Source of the DNA: Streptomyces sp. TLI_235
GTDB lineage: Bacteria; Actinomycetota; Actinomycetes; Streptomycetales; Streptomycetaceae
Length of the DNA: 64,000 nucleotides
NCBI GenBank assembly: GCA_002300355.1
Contig: NSGV01000001.1
Span: 806,001 to 870,000, forward strand
Direction of reading: 5' to 3'
Part shown: piece by piece, positions 1 through 8,748 of the stretch
How the letters are laid out: the number at the start of each line of letters is the position of its first letter
Numbering within the stretch: position 1 is the stretch's first letter
Notes under the pieces: generated by a model
Told to the model about the DNA's origin: nothing
The model's database searches: none
What the model saw: the letters and a program-made list of their open reading frames with translations, nothing else
Translations under genes and position numbers: made by a program

Positions 1-414
1 CACAGCGTGTCCCGCTCGGTCCGGGGCGTGCTGCGCGGCCTGCACCTGCGCTCCGGCGCCGGCGAGGCCAAGCTGGTGCGCTGCTCGTACGGGAAGGTCT
101 TCGACGTCGTCGTGGACCTGCGGCCGGACTCGCCGACCTACCGCGGCCGGGCCTTCTTCGAGCTGAGCGGCGAGACGCAGGTGAGCGTGTACGTCCCGGC
201 GGGGTGCGCCCACGGGTTCCAGGCGCTGACCGACACCGCCGACGTCTCGTACCGGATCGACCGCCCGCACGATCCGGCCGAGGACGTGACGATCGCCTTC
301 GACGACCCGGATCTCGCCGTCCCCTGGCCGCTGCCGGCCGTGTCGGTGTCCGAGCGGGACCGGAAGGCACCGAGCCTCGCCGAGGTCCTGCGGCACGAGG
401 GGCGGCCGGCGTGA
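1..414 (+). CDS. dTDP-4-dehydrorhamnose 3,5-epimerase-like protein, 5' partial
   Basis: The reading frame is open from the first base, so the N-terminus (roughly 50 residues by family length) lies outside the window. The visible part has the RmlC cupin signature: RGLHLR near the start (the catalytic His region), VVDLRPDSPTYRG, and the YVPAGCAHGFQ strand. RmlC-family enzymes epimerise C3 and/or C5 of a dTDP-4-keto-6-deoxysugar in deoxysugar or cell-surface sugar pathways. Which epimerisation occurs here cannot be read from this part. Its stop overlaps the GTG of the following aminotransferase by 4 nt (GTGA), so the two are probably co-translated. Confidence 0.85.
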   Translation, partial: HSVSRSVRGVLRGLHLRSGAGEAKLVRCSYGKVFDVVVDLRPDSPTYRGRAFFELSGETQVSVYVPAGCAHGFQALTDTADVSYRIDRPHDPAEDVTIAFDDPDLAVPWPLPAVSVSERDRKAPSLAEVLRHEGRPA

Positions 415-1781
415 ACACCCGAGACACCCGAGACGCCCGAGGCTCCCGAGGCCCGCAGAACGCCGATGAGTTCAGCCTGCCTCGGTCGCGGCGGGCGAAC
501 GAGAGGCTGCACGCGCTCGTCCCCGGGGGCGCCCACACCTACGCCAAGGGCGACGACCAGTACCCCGAGCACCTGGCCCCGGTCATCAGCCACGGCCGCG
601 GCGCCCACGTGTGGGACGTCGACGGCAACCGCTACATCGAGTACGGCTCCGGCCTGCGGTCGGTCAGCCTCGGCCACGCCCACCCCCGCGTGGTCGAGGC
701 GGTGCGGCGGGAACTCGACCGCGGCAGCAACTTCGTCCGGCCGTCCGTCGTGGAGGTCGAGGCTGCGGAACGCTTCCTGGCCACGGTGCCGACCGCCGAG
801 ATGGTGAAGTTCGCGAAGAACGGCTCCGACGTCACCACCGCCGCGGTGCGACTGGCCCGTGCCGTCACCGGGCGGCCGCGGGTGGCCGTCTGCGGCGACC
901 ACCCGTTCTTCTCCGTCGACGACTGGTTCATCGGCACCACGCCGATGTCCGCCGGCATCCCCGCCTCGACCACCGAGCTCACCGTGGCGTTCTCCTACGG
1001 GGACCTGGCCGCCACGGAGGAGCTGCTCACCCGGTACCGGGACGAGATCGCCTGCCTGATCCTCGAACCCGCCGGCCACACCGAGCCGCCGCCCGGGTAC
1101 CTCGCCGGCCTGCGCGAGCTGGCCGATCGACACGGCTGCGTCCTGATCTTCGATGAGATGATCACCGGCTTCCGCTGGTCCGAGGCGGGCGCCCAGGGCC
1201 TGTACGGCGTCGTCCCCGACCTCTCGACGTTCGGCAAGGCGCTGGGCAACGGGTTCGCCGTCTCCGCGCTGGCGGGGCGCCGGGACATGATGGAGCGCGG
1301 CGGGCTGCGCCACTCCGGCGACCGGGTGTTCCTGCTGTCCACCACGCACGGTGCGGAAACGCACTCGCTGGCCGCCGCGATGGCCGTGCAGACCACCTAC
1401 GTCGAGGAGGGCATCACCGCTCGGCTGCACGCCCTCGGCGAGCGGTTGGCCGCCGGTGTCCGCGAGGCCGCCGCCTGCATGGGCGTCGGCGACCACCTCG
1501 TCCTCCGGGGCCGGGACAGCAACCTGGTCTTCGCCACCCTCGACGAGGACCTGCGGCCGTCGCAGCAGTACCGCACCCTGTTCCTGCGCCAGCTCCTCGC
1601 GGGCGGAGTGCTGGCCCCGTCGTTCGTGGTGAGCAGCGCGCTCGGCGACGCCGACATCGACCACACCGTCGACGTGGTGGCCCGGGCGTGTGCCGTGTAC
1701 CGGAAGGCGCTGGACGCCGCTGATCCCACCCCCTGGCTCGCCGGGCGGCCGGTGAAGCCCGTGTTCCGCCGCTTGGCGTGA
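411..1781 (+). CDS. class III PLP aminotransferase, glutamate-1-semialdehyde aminomutase-like
   Basis: 456 residues from a GTG that overlaps the upstream stop. The fold-type I class III pattern is clear: VWDVDGNRYIEYGSG near residue 70, LILEPAG, then FDEMITGFRW (the Asp that contacts PLP), and the Schiff-base lysine in STFGKALGNGF (about K276). Sequence is closest in style to glutamate-1-semialdehyde 2,1-aminomutases, but a HemL would sit with haem genes. Here it follows a nucleotide-sugar epimerase, so a role in amino-sugar or surface-glycan synthesis is more likely (inference). The stop codon lies in the left arm of a long inverted repeat. Confidence 0.85.
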   Translation: MNTRDTRDARGSRGPQNADEFSLPRSRRANERLHALVPGGAHTYAKGDDQYPEHLAPVISHGRGAHVWDVDGNRYIEYGSGLRSVSLGHAHPRVVEAVRRELDRGSNFVRPSVVEVEAAERFLATVPTAEMVKFAKNGSDVTTAAVRLARAVTGRPRVAVCGDHPFFSVDDWFIGTTPMSAGIPASTTELTVAFSYGDLAATEELLTRYRDEIACLILEPAGHTEPPPGYLAGLRELADRHGCVLIFDEMITGFRWSEAGAQGLYGVVPDLSTFGKALGNGFAVSALAGRRDMMERGGLRHSGDRVFLLSTTHGAETHSLAAAMAVQTTYVEEGITARLHALGERLAAGVREAAACMGVGDHLVLRGRDSNLVFATLDEDLRPSQQYRTLFLRQLLAGGVLAPSFVVSSALGDADIDHTVDVVARACAVYRKALDAADPTPWLAGRPVKPVFRRLA

Positions 1782-1831
1782 CGTGATGTCCTGTGATGTC
1801 ACGTGACGTGACATCACACGACATGACGTCA
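1779..1831. terminator. long inverted repeat between convergent genes
   Basis: A 53-nt near-perfect inverted repeat joins the stop codons of the aminotransferase (+) and the PAP2 phosphatase (-). The core at 1792-1818 is perfect, with 13-nt arms TGTGATGTCACGT and ACGTGACATCACA around one central G. The outer arms add about 11 pairs with two mismatches. There is no T-tract, which is common for high-GC actinomycete terminators. It is most simply a bidirectional terminator. Confidence 0.7.
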
Positions 1832-2500
1832 GCGATGCTCCCGCCGACCGACATCAGCCATCCGGTCGACCAGCCACGCGGTCGCCGGTACCACCGCCAG
1901 CGCGGTGCACCAGCCGCCGAGGACGTCGGTCGGGTAGTGCGCGCCCAGAGCGACCTGTGCCCAGCCCATGGCGGCACCGGCGACCAGCGCGGCGGCAAGC
2001 ACGAGCAAGGTGCCGGCCGTTCTGCGGGGGCCGAGCCCGTCCCGGCCTCGGCGGCGAGTCGCGAGCATCGCCACCGCGAGGGCGAGCGCGGTGGCGAAGG
2101 CGGTGTGCCCGCTCGGGTAGGACAGGTACCCACCGTGGATGGTGCGTCCCACCAGGTGCTTGAGCAGCGCCGTCGTCCCCACGGCGATGCCGACGCCGGC
2201 AACGATGAACACCGCTGCGCGAGGACGCCGAAGCAGCAGGCAGCCCGTCACCGTGGCCACGACCAGCGTCGCGGCTCCCACCGGCTCCCCCAAGGAGTCC
2301 ATGGCCGACGCGGCATACCGCCACGACGGCCCCGCACCGTCCACCGCTGCCCGGATCCGCGCATCCACCATGCCGGGCTCGCCCTCGTCGGCATACCGGA
2401 TCCCGAGCACGACGACCACCAACGCGGCGAAGGCCGCGATCAGCCCGAGCCCCACGCGCAGCGCTGGGGGCAGCACCACGGGCGCCGGCCGGCCGATCAC
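1829..2500 (-). CDS. PAP2-family membrane phosphatase
   Basis: About 223 residues from the GTG at 2500 (a longer frame to 2767 lacks recognisable sequence upstream). An N-terminal hydrophobic segment is followed by further membrane helices and the type 2 phosphatidic acid phosphatase signature: KHLVGR, YPSGHTAFA, and LGAHYPTDVLGGW, supplying the catalytic His and Asp. Members dephosphorylate lipid phosphates such as phosphatidic acid or polyprenyl diphosphate on the outer membrane face. The gene stands alone and converges with the sugar genes, so its substrate is not indicated. Confidence 0.85.
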   Translation of the reverse strand: MIGRPAPVVLPPALRVGLGLIAAFAALVVVVLGIRYADEGEPGMVDARIRAAVDGAGPSWRYAASAMDSLGEPVGAATLVVATVTGCLLLRRPRAAVFIVAGVGIAVGTTALLKHLVGRTIHGGYLSYPSGHTAFATALALAVAMLATRRRGRDGLGPRRTAGTLLVLAAALVAGAAMGWAQVALGAHYPTDVLGGWCTALAVVPATAWLVDRMADVGRREHR

Positions 2501-2989
2501 ACGCCCACCGCGTCCGGTCGACCTGCGGCCACGACGGCGGGGCGTTGACTCCGGACGATTCCGGTGCCCGTAGGTCCGGGCCCGCCAGGACCGGTGTGTC
2601 CCGTCAGTACCGCAGCTCCCGCCGGCAGCTCGGAAGTCGGGCACTGGTCGCCGACCGCTTCCACGGCCCCGGCAGAAGCCCGCACGTCGCCGAACACGGC
2701 GCCCGGCCCGCCGCCGGTCACAGTGCGTGCAGGAAGAGCGTGACCCCGCCCGCGACGGTGATGCCACCGGCGAGCGTGTACCGGCGTGACCGGCTGTCCT
2801 GATGTCCGCTCAGGTTCCACCTCTGCAGGCATGGGCCGAGTATGTCAACGGCTCACCGGCGCCGGCAGCCGTTCACGAGGAACAGCTCCACCCGGATCGA
2901 GTCGGAGGTCGGCGCACAGCGCCAGGCGTCGCGGAGGACGACCCGCTGGTCGCTCTGCCCGCAGAAGGCACTCTTGGCCGGCCCTCCCC
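2501..2989. other. non-coding region with probable gene debris
   Basis: No full gene is supported. On the minus strand a short open stretch ending at 2718 would encode a hydrophobic tail (GGITVAGGVTLFLHAL), but no start codon or upstream portion is present. On the plus strand the region runs into the serine-hydrolase remnant. The promoter of the PAP2 gene should lie near its right-hand start. Confidence 0.4.
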
Positions 2990-3300
2990 GGGACCGGCCG
3001 CGCTGTTCGGCGGGAAGCTGCTGCGGCCGGCCGAGACGGCGGCGCTGACGGACACGGTGCCGACCACGATCGAGGGCGGGCGGTACGGGCTCGGCGTGGT
3101 CCGGATCGACCTGGGCCCGGGCTGCGAGGCGGCCTGGGGCCACGACGGCAGCCTCCCCGGCTGGAGCACCCTGCTGCTCGGCAGCCGGGACGGGCGACGG
3201 CAGTTCGCGCTGTCGCACAACCCGTACGTGGGCAAGGACGACTCGGCGCGCGGGGAGGCGATCGGCTCGCTCGTGGCCAAGACGCTGTGCGGCCCGGGGA
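2990..3300 (+). pseudogene. C-terminal remnant of a beta-lactamase-type serine hydrolase
   Basis: The translated stretch contains ALFGGKLLRPAETAAL, YGLGVVRIDLG, and WGHDGSLPGW, which match the end of class C beta-lactamase/D-Ala-D-Ala carboxypeptidase-type serine hydrolases. The upstream SxxK and YxN regions are missing, and fewer than 500 bp separate this from the PAP2 gene, so the gene is truncated. By chance the frame stays open and runs into the downstream peroxidase gene. That apparent fusion of about 900 residues is not a real protein. Confidence 0.6.
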
Positions 3301-3635
3301 CGGGCGCGGGCACCGTCACGGGTTCCGCCGCCGGAGCGGCCCCGGCTCCGAGGACGCTCCCCCGGACCGGCCCGGACCTCAGCGTCGACGGCGGCGGCCC
3401 GGCCACCCGCTGGACCCGGCTGAACCCGTCGCCGACCGGCGATCGGACGGTGCCCCACGGGCGCAGGGCAGTTGCGTACCCGGTCCACCGGAAGCCCGGC
3501 GCGCGGGTGGACGGCGGCCCTCCTATCGTGGAGTCGAGCGTCCGCAGAGGAGTCACCCCTGCCATGGGCCGCGCCGGCTCCCAGCGCCACGTTCCCCAGC
3601 ACTACAGTCCGTCACCGCACTCACGGGGAGTCATC

Positions 3636-5501
3636 ATGACTACGCCCCACGACTCCCGCCACCCCGTCCCTGCCCGGACCGGCAGCGGATACCGCACCTC
3701 CATCCCCTGGCGGATCGTCACCAGCGTCTCCGAGTACGTCGACCGGCGCGTCGGCTGGGACAGGCTGCCCGTCCTCCCGGGCCTGCTGACCCTCCTCGGA
3801 CTGCGGGTCAGACTGCGGCAGGAGAACCTCCACGACACCGGCGGGATCCCCTCCGTCGATCCACCCGCCTCCGCACCCGCGTCCGCGAAACACCAGGTCA
3901 ACCGGACCGCCGACGGCAGCCACAACGACCTGGGCGAGCCTCGGATGGGCATGGCGGGCACTCGCTTCGGCCGCAACGTCCCGCTGGACCGGATCGCCCC
4001 GGCCACGCCCGAGTCCGTCCTGTCCAGGCCGAACCCGCGCGAGGTCAGCCGCGCCCTGCTCACCCGGCACGAGCTGGTCGCCGCCGAGTCGGTCAACTCG
4101 CTGGTCGCCGCCTGGCTGCAGTTCATGATCCGCGACTGGTTCAGCCATGGTACGAGCCCCACCGACCACCCCTGGGAGGTGCCACTCCTGGACGACGACC
4201 CGTGGCCCGAGCGTCCTATGCGGATCATGCGGACACCGGACGACCCGACCCGGGACCCGCACGCGCCCGCCGGGACCCCCGACACCCGCGTCAACGTCTC
4301 CTCCCACTGGTGGGACGCCTCCCAGCTCTACGGCAACGACGGGACCGAACAGCGCCTGCTGCGCACCGGAGAGCTGGGCAAGCTGCACGTGTGGGACAAC
4401 GGACAGACCCCGTTCTCCGCGGATTCCTCGCGTGACCCCTCCCGCCTTCCCGGCTTCTGGCTGGGCCTGGCCCTGATGCAGGACCTCTTCGTCCGGGAGC
4501 ACAACGCGATCTGCGACCACCTGCACGGCGCCTACCCGACCTGGGACGACGAGGAGCTGTTCCAGCGGGCCCGGCTCGTCAACGCCGCGCTCCTCGCGAA
4601 GATCCACACCGTCGAGTGGACGCCGGCCGTGATCAGTCACCCCACGACCGTCGCCGCCCTGCGGGCCAACTGGTGGGGCATCGCGGGCGAACGCGTGCAC
4701 AGGCTGTTCGGCCGGGTCAGCGGGAGCGAGGTCGTCAGCGGTATCCCCGGAGGCGGCACCGACCACTACGGCGTCCCCTACTCCCTCACCGAGGAGTTCG
4801 TGGCCGTCTACCGCATGCACCCGCTCGTCCGCGACGACTGGCACCTGCGCTCCGCCGACGACGACGCCACCCTGCGACAGTGCACCTTCCGTGACGTCTC
4901 TGGTCCCGATGCGCTGAAGGTCCTCGGGACCCTGCGGACGGCCGACCTGCTGTACAGCTTCGGCACGCTCCCGCCGGGCCTGGTCACCCTGCACAACTTC
5001 CCGAGGTTCCTGCAGGAGTACCGGCGTCCGGACGGGAACCTGCAGGACCTCGCCGCCACCGACATCCTGCGCAGCAGAGAGCTGGGCGTCCCCCGCTACA
5101 ACGAGTTCCGGCGGCTGCTGCGGCTGAAGCCCGCACAGGACTTCCAGGAGCTGACGGACAACCCGGGGTGGGCCGCGGAGATCGAGCGGCTCTACGAGGG
5201 CGACATCGAGAAGGTCGACCTGACGGTCGGGATGTACGCGGAGAAGCTGCCCACCGGATTCGCCTTCAGCGACACCGCGTTCCGCATCTTCGTACTGATG
5301 GCGTCACGGCGGCTGAACAGCGACCGCTTCTTCACCAAGTACTACACCCCCGAGGTCTACTCCAAGGCCGGCATGGCCTGGATCGACGACAACACCATGG
5401 TCACGGTGCTGCTGCGCCACCACCCCGAGCTGCGGACGGCCCTCGCGGGCCTGACGAACGCCTTCGCACCGTGGCACACCGCCGGAAGGACGGCGAGCTG
5501 A
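3636..5501 (+). CDS. animal-type haem peroxidase / alpha-dioxygenase-like protein
   Basis: 621 residues from ATG with GGGGAG 5 nt upstream. The haem peroxidase core resembles the cyclooxygenase/alpha-dioxygenase branch, which oxygenates fatty acids. The proximal side is intact: in FVAVYRMHPLVRD, Y392 aligns with the catalytic Tyr and H395 with the proximal haem ligand of PGHS and alpha-dioxygenases. On the distal side, QFMIRDWFSHG has Arg166 where the family has the distal His of QFMIHDW; a CAC to CGC change would explain it. No signal peptide is seen. The enzyme may be altered or inactive. It is monocistronic, with about 300 bp of upstream sequence derived partly from the serine-hydrolase remnant. 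Confidence 0.8.
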   Translation: MTTPHDSRHPVPARTGSGYRTSIPWRIVTSVSEYVDRRVGWDRLPVLPGLLTLLGLRVRLRQENLHDTGGIPSVDPPASAPASAKHQVNRTADGSHNDLGEPRMGMAGTRFGRNVPLDRIAPATPESVLSRPNPREVSRALLTRHELVAAESVNSLVAAWLQFMIRDWFSHGTSPTDHPWEVPLLDDDPWPERPMRIMRTPDDPTRDPHAPAGTPDTRVNVSSHWWDASQLYGNDGTEQRLLRTGELGKLHVWDNGQTPFSADSSRDPSRLPGFWLGLALMQDLFVREHNAICDHLHGAYPTWDDEELFQRARLVNAALLAKIHTVEWTPAVISHPTTVAALRANWWGIAGERVHRLFGRVSGSEVVSGIPGGGTDHYGVPYSLTEEFVAVYRMHPLVRDDWHLRSADDDATLRQCTFRDVSGPDALKVLGTLRTADLLYSFGTLPPGLVTLHNFPRFLQEYRRPDGNLQDLAATDILRSRELGVPRYNEFRRLLRLKPAQDFQELTDNPGWAAEIERLYEGDIEKVDLTVGMYAEKLPTGFAFSDTAFRIFVLMASRRLNSDRFFTKYYTPEVYSKAGMAWIDDNTMVTVLLRHHPELRTALAGLTNAFAPWHTAGRTAS

Positions 5502-5917
5502 CGTGACTCCCCCTCGCGAACGGGGGCTTCCCGCCAGGCCGGTCCGGTTCACGCCGACCCGGGCGGCCCTTCCCCGGCCGGGCACGTGCCGGGCGGCCAG
5601 GCCGCGCATCGGGCGAGCCGTCGGACCGGACGCCGCCCGCGCCCCACGGGCTGCCGACGGCGGTTTACGTCCGGGGCCCGGTGTGCCAGGCTGAGAGAGT
5701 GCGTGGGTTCCCCGCACCCGACGGCGGGAAACCCGGCTCCGGTGGTCCGGAACTGTCACCGTCCGTCACCCGGCCCGGTGTGGGCCGGCGGTGACGCTGT
5801 GTGCCCGGGGCGCCGGTCGGCCGGGCCCAAGGCCGCCGCCGGACGCGGCGGGCAATCCGGCCCCGCCCTCACGCACCGCAGCCGTCGAGCGGGGCCGCCG
5901 GCAAGGTGGTGAGTGCC
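5502..5917. other. intergenic region, no gene seen
   Basis: About 416 nt between the peroxidase stop and the small gene at 5918. I see no coding signature, strong repeat or hairpin in it. It should carry the peroxidase terminator and the promoter of the carboxypeptidase pair. Confidence 0.4.
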
Positions 5918-6184
5918 GTGAGCCTGGTTCAGATCGAAGGCTCCGAGGAGGTCCTGCGTGCCGTGCAGGGTATTCCGGAGCTCCACCTGGTGCGTTCGAG
6001 CCTGGAGGCCCGTTCCGACTACCGGTACAAGGTCGCGGCGTACGCGTCCGACCAGGCGGTCGAGGCGGCGGCCGCGCAGGGTGCGCAGGTGACGGTGGTG
6101 CTCTCCTCGGAGGGCGTGGACGAGCACCACGCCCGGATGTCGGCCGTGATCGGCCAGGGGTACACCGAGCGCGGGGAGGTGTGA
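5918..6184 (+). CDS. small protein of unknown function upstream of M14 carboxypeptidase
   Basis: 88 residues if read from GTG 5918, chosen because AAGGTGG lies 8 nt upstream. In-frame GTGs at 5906 and 5909 sit on that ribosome binding site. The product begins SLVQIEGSEEVLRAV, is hydrophilic with alternating strand- and helix-like stretches, and has no signal peptide or Cys. It ends 3 nt before the carboxypeptidase start, so the two form an operon. By position and size it could act as a propeptide-like inhibitor or chaperone for the carboxypeptidase, but that is inference. Confidence 0.65.
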   Translation: MSLVQIEGSEEVLRAVQGIPELHLVRSSLEARSDYRYKVAAYASDQAVEAAAAQGAQVTVVLSSEGVDEHHARMSAVIGQGYTERGEV

Positions 6185-6187
6185 ACG

Positions 6188-7465
6188 ATGCCCCCGCCCT
6201 ACGCCACGCCGACCGTGCCGCAGACACCGGCCCAGATCGAGGCGGCACTCGCCGACCTCGCGGCCACGTTCCCCGCCCTGTGCACGCTCGGTGAGTTCCC
6301 GAACCGCAGCGTCGAGGACCGGGAGATCCACTTCATCCGCATCGCGAACGCGCCGCAGAACGGCCGTCCGGCTGTGGTGCTGACCGGTGGCGTCCACGCA
6401 CGCGAGTCCGCGCCGCCGGACGCGCTGGTCCACTTCGCGCAGAACCTCCTGGTGAGCCGCACCACCGGCGCCGACATCGTCTTCCCCGCGACGTCCTGTC
6501 GGCCGCTCCCGGCCGGGCCGACGGTGAACTACCCTCCGTTCACCATCCCGGCCGTCGAGGTGGAGCGGACCCTGAACGGCGTCGACCTCTACGTCGCGCC
6601 GCTGATCAACCCCGACGGCCGGCTGTTCGACCAGCTGAACCCGCCGTCCGACCCGATCGGTGCCGGCTGGCGCAAGAACCGGCGGCCCCACCCCAACCCG
6701 GCCAGGGTCGGAGTGGACATCAACCGCAACCACGACATCGCCTGGAGGTTCGAGGACTACTACGACATGGCGGTGTACCTGTCCTTCTACCAGGACGGCC
6801 CCGCCTCCACGGACACCAGGGCGGAGACCTACCGGGGACCGTCCGCGGCCTCCGAACCGGAGACCGCCAACGTGCAGTGGCTCATCGACGACGCCCGGGC
6901 CACGTACTTCGTCGACGTCCACCAGTTCGGCCGCAAGGTTCTGCTCTGTTGGGGCATCGAGGACAACGGCAGCGACCCGTCCATGAACTTCTCCTCTCCC
7001 ACCTGGACGAGCAAGCGGGACGGCCTCCGCCCGGGCAGCCCGGGCCTGCCGCCGGACCGCCCCGACTATCGGGAGTTCGTCACCAACGCCCCGCCGCACT
7101 TCGTGCGCAAGACCCTCGTCACCATCGCCGATGAGATGCGGGACGCCATCCTGCGCAGCGCCGGCGTGGACCCGACCGTCAGCACCGCGAAACCCCAGCG
7201 GGCCCACTCCACCTACGACGTCGGACAGAGCGCCTCGCTGTACCACCCGCTGGGCGGACCGGTCACCGGCACCACCGACGACTACGCCTTCCGCCGGCAG
7301 TTCGACGACCCGACCAGGGCACCGGTCTTCGCCTTCACCATCGAGACCGGGCACGAGGAGGAGTCCGGGTTCCACCCCGACTACGACAGCCCGCCCGGAC
7401 ACTACGCCAAGATCGAACGGGAGGTGCATGCGGCGCTCATGGCCCTCTGCAACTTCGCCGTCTGA
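6188..7465 (+). CDS. M14-family zinc carboxypeptidase
   Basis: 425 residues. Zinc-binding HxxE is present as GGVHARES (H70, E73). The substrate carboxylate site is seen as DINRNHD, the third zinc ligand as FVDVHQFG, and the general-base Glu region as FTIETGHEEE. These are the hallmarks of metallocarboxypeptidases of family M14. No signal peptide or sorting signal is visible, so the enzyme is probably cytosolic or exported by an unrecognised route. Insertions between the HxxE and NRN motifs make it longer than the roughly 300-residue catalytic core. It is coupled to the 88-residue gene just upstream. Confidence 0.85.
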   Translation: MPPPYATPTVPQTPAQIEAALADLAATFPALCTLGEFPNRSVEDREIHFIRIANAPQNGRPAVVLTGGVHARESAPPDALVHFAQNLLVSRTTGADIVFPATSCRPLPAGPTVNYPPFTIPAVEVERTLNGVDLYVAPLINPDGRLFDQLNPPSDPIGAGWRKNRRPHPNPARVGVDINRNHDIAWRFEDYYDMAVYLSFYQDGPASTDTRAETYRGPSAASEPETANVQWLIDDARATYFVDVHQFGRKVLLCWGIEDNGSDPSMNFSSPTWTSKRDGLRPGSPGLPPDRPDYREFVTNAPPHFVRKTLVTIADEMRDAILRSAGVDPTVSTAKPQRAHSTYDVGQSASLYHPLGGPVTGTTDDYAFRRQFDDPTRAPVFAFTIETGHEEESGFHPDYDSPPGHYAKIEREVHAALMALCNFAV

Positions 7466-7649
7466 GCGCCGAGTTGCCGGATCCGGAACTGATACCGGGG
7501 CGGCGCCGCCCGGGCCGGCGCCGGACCGGACAGCGCACGCCCGAAACAAGTGCACCTTTTTGGAAATCGGTTCGTTCCGCTGGCGGATGGCCGGTTCTGA
7601 CAGAAGCCGGTCATTGCGGACGGCCCTGCCGGGACATGAGGATCGTGGC

Positions 7650-8657
7650 ATGGCCGAACCGAGCAGAGTTGTCATCGCCGCCTTTCCGGGCGTCGAGCTG
7701 TTGGACGTGACCGGGCCGGCGGAGGTGTTCTCCATCGCCTCGCGCCTGCTCGGCCCCGACAGGCCCGGCTACCGGGTGGAGGTCGCGGCGGCGCGGGCCG
7801 GGGAGCTCCAGACGTCCGGCGGTGTCCGGTTGGTGGCCGACGTGGCGCTGGACGCGGTGGGCGGCGGGGTGGACACGCTGCTGGTGGCCGGTGCGATGGA
7901 CATGTCGGCGGGCAGTGTCCGAGCGGTGGTCGATCCGGTCGTGGCCGGCTGGCTTCCCGAGGCGGCGGCCCGGGCCCGCCGGGTCGCCGGACTCTGCGCC
8001 GGTGCACACCTGCTGGCCGCCGTCGGCCTGTTGGACGGCCTGACGGCCACGACGCACTGGCTGACCGCGGGCCAGCTCGCCGCCGACCACCCGCGCATCG
8101 ACGTCGACCCGGACCCGATCTTCGTCCGGGCCGGACGGGTGTGGACCTGCGCAGGGGTGACCGCCGTCCTGGACCTGGCGCTGGCCATGGTCGCGGAGGA
8201 TCACGGCCAGGCGCTGGCTCTCGACGTGGCCCGCGCGATGGTCATGTACGTGAAGCGGCCCGGCGGGCAGAGCCAGTTCAGCGTGCCGCTCTCGCTCCAG
8301 GCACCGGCCGACGAGCGCATCGACGGCCTGCGCCACTGGATCCACGACCATCTGGCCGAGGACCTGCCGGTGCAGGTCCTCGCCGACCGGCTTCACCTCA
8401 GCGTGCGGCACTTCTCCCGGCTGTTCCGCCGCCGCACCGGCCACACCCCCACCGACTACCTGGAGGCCGTCCGGCTGGAGGCCGCACGGCGGCTGCTGGA
8501 GGAGAGCGACCGCAGCCTGCCGGCCGTTGCCGCCGACACCGGCCTCGGCTCCGTCGAGACCCTGCACCGCACCTTCAGGAACCGGCTCGGCACCACACCG
8601 GCCGAATACCGCCGCCGCTTCCGCTCACCCGAGGCGGCCGCACCCCGGACCGCCTGA
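7650..8657 (+). CDS. GlxA-type AraC-family transcriptional regulator
   Basis: 335 residues from ATG with GAGGA 7 nt upstream. The N-terminal half is a DJ-1/PfpI-like domain (VVIAAFPGVELLDVTGPAEVF at the start, GLCAGAHLLAAVGLLDG around the nucleophile-elbow Cys). The C-terminal third is a double HTH of the AraC type (LADRLHLSVRHFSRLFRRRTG, then RLEAARRLLEESD). Such proteins sense small ligands and often control neighbouring catabolic genes. The MBL hydrolase 91 nt downstream on the same strand is the obvious candidate target. Confidence 0.88.
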   Translation: MAEPSRVVIAAFPGVELLDVTGPAEVFSIASRLLGPDRPGYRVEVAAARAGELQTSGGVRLVADVALDAVGGGVDTLLVAGAMDMSAGSVRAVVDPVVAGWLPEAAARARRVAGLCAGAHLLAAVGLLDGLTATTHWLTAGQLAADHPRIDVDPDPIFVRAGRVWTCAGVTAVLDLALAMVAEDHGQALALDVARAMVMYVKRPGGQSQFSVPLSLQAPADERIDGLRHWIHDHLAEDLPVQVLADRLHLSVRHFSRLFRRRTGHTPTDYLEAVRLEAARRLLEESDRSLPAVAADTGLGSVETLHRTFRNRLGTTPAEYRRRFRSPEAAAPRTA

Positions 8658-8748
8658 CCCACCTTCACCACGCACCTCCCACGGCAGGACGGCGCCCGAG
8701 CGGCACCGCCTGTCCATCCCGCCATGCCCACCTTGCAACGGAGCCCCC

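Noticed and set aside
411..1781. Aminotransferase as HemL of haem synthesis
   Set aside because: The motifs are shared by the family, but the neighbour is a sugar epimerase with overlapping stop, and no haem gene is near.
2718..2820. Small minus-strand membrane protein ending GVTLFLHAL
   Set aside because: No start codon is found upstream in that frame, so only a fragment could exist.
2802..5501. Single protein of about 900 residues joining hydrolase and peroxidase
   Set aside because: The peroxidase has its own ATG and ribosome binding site at 3636, and the upstream part is a truncated, unrelated gene end.
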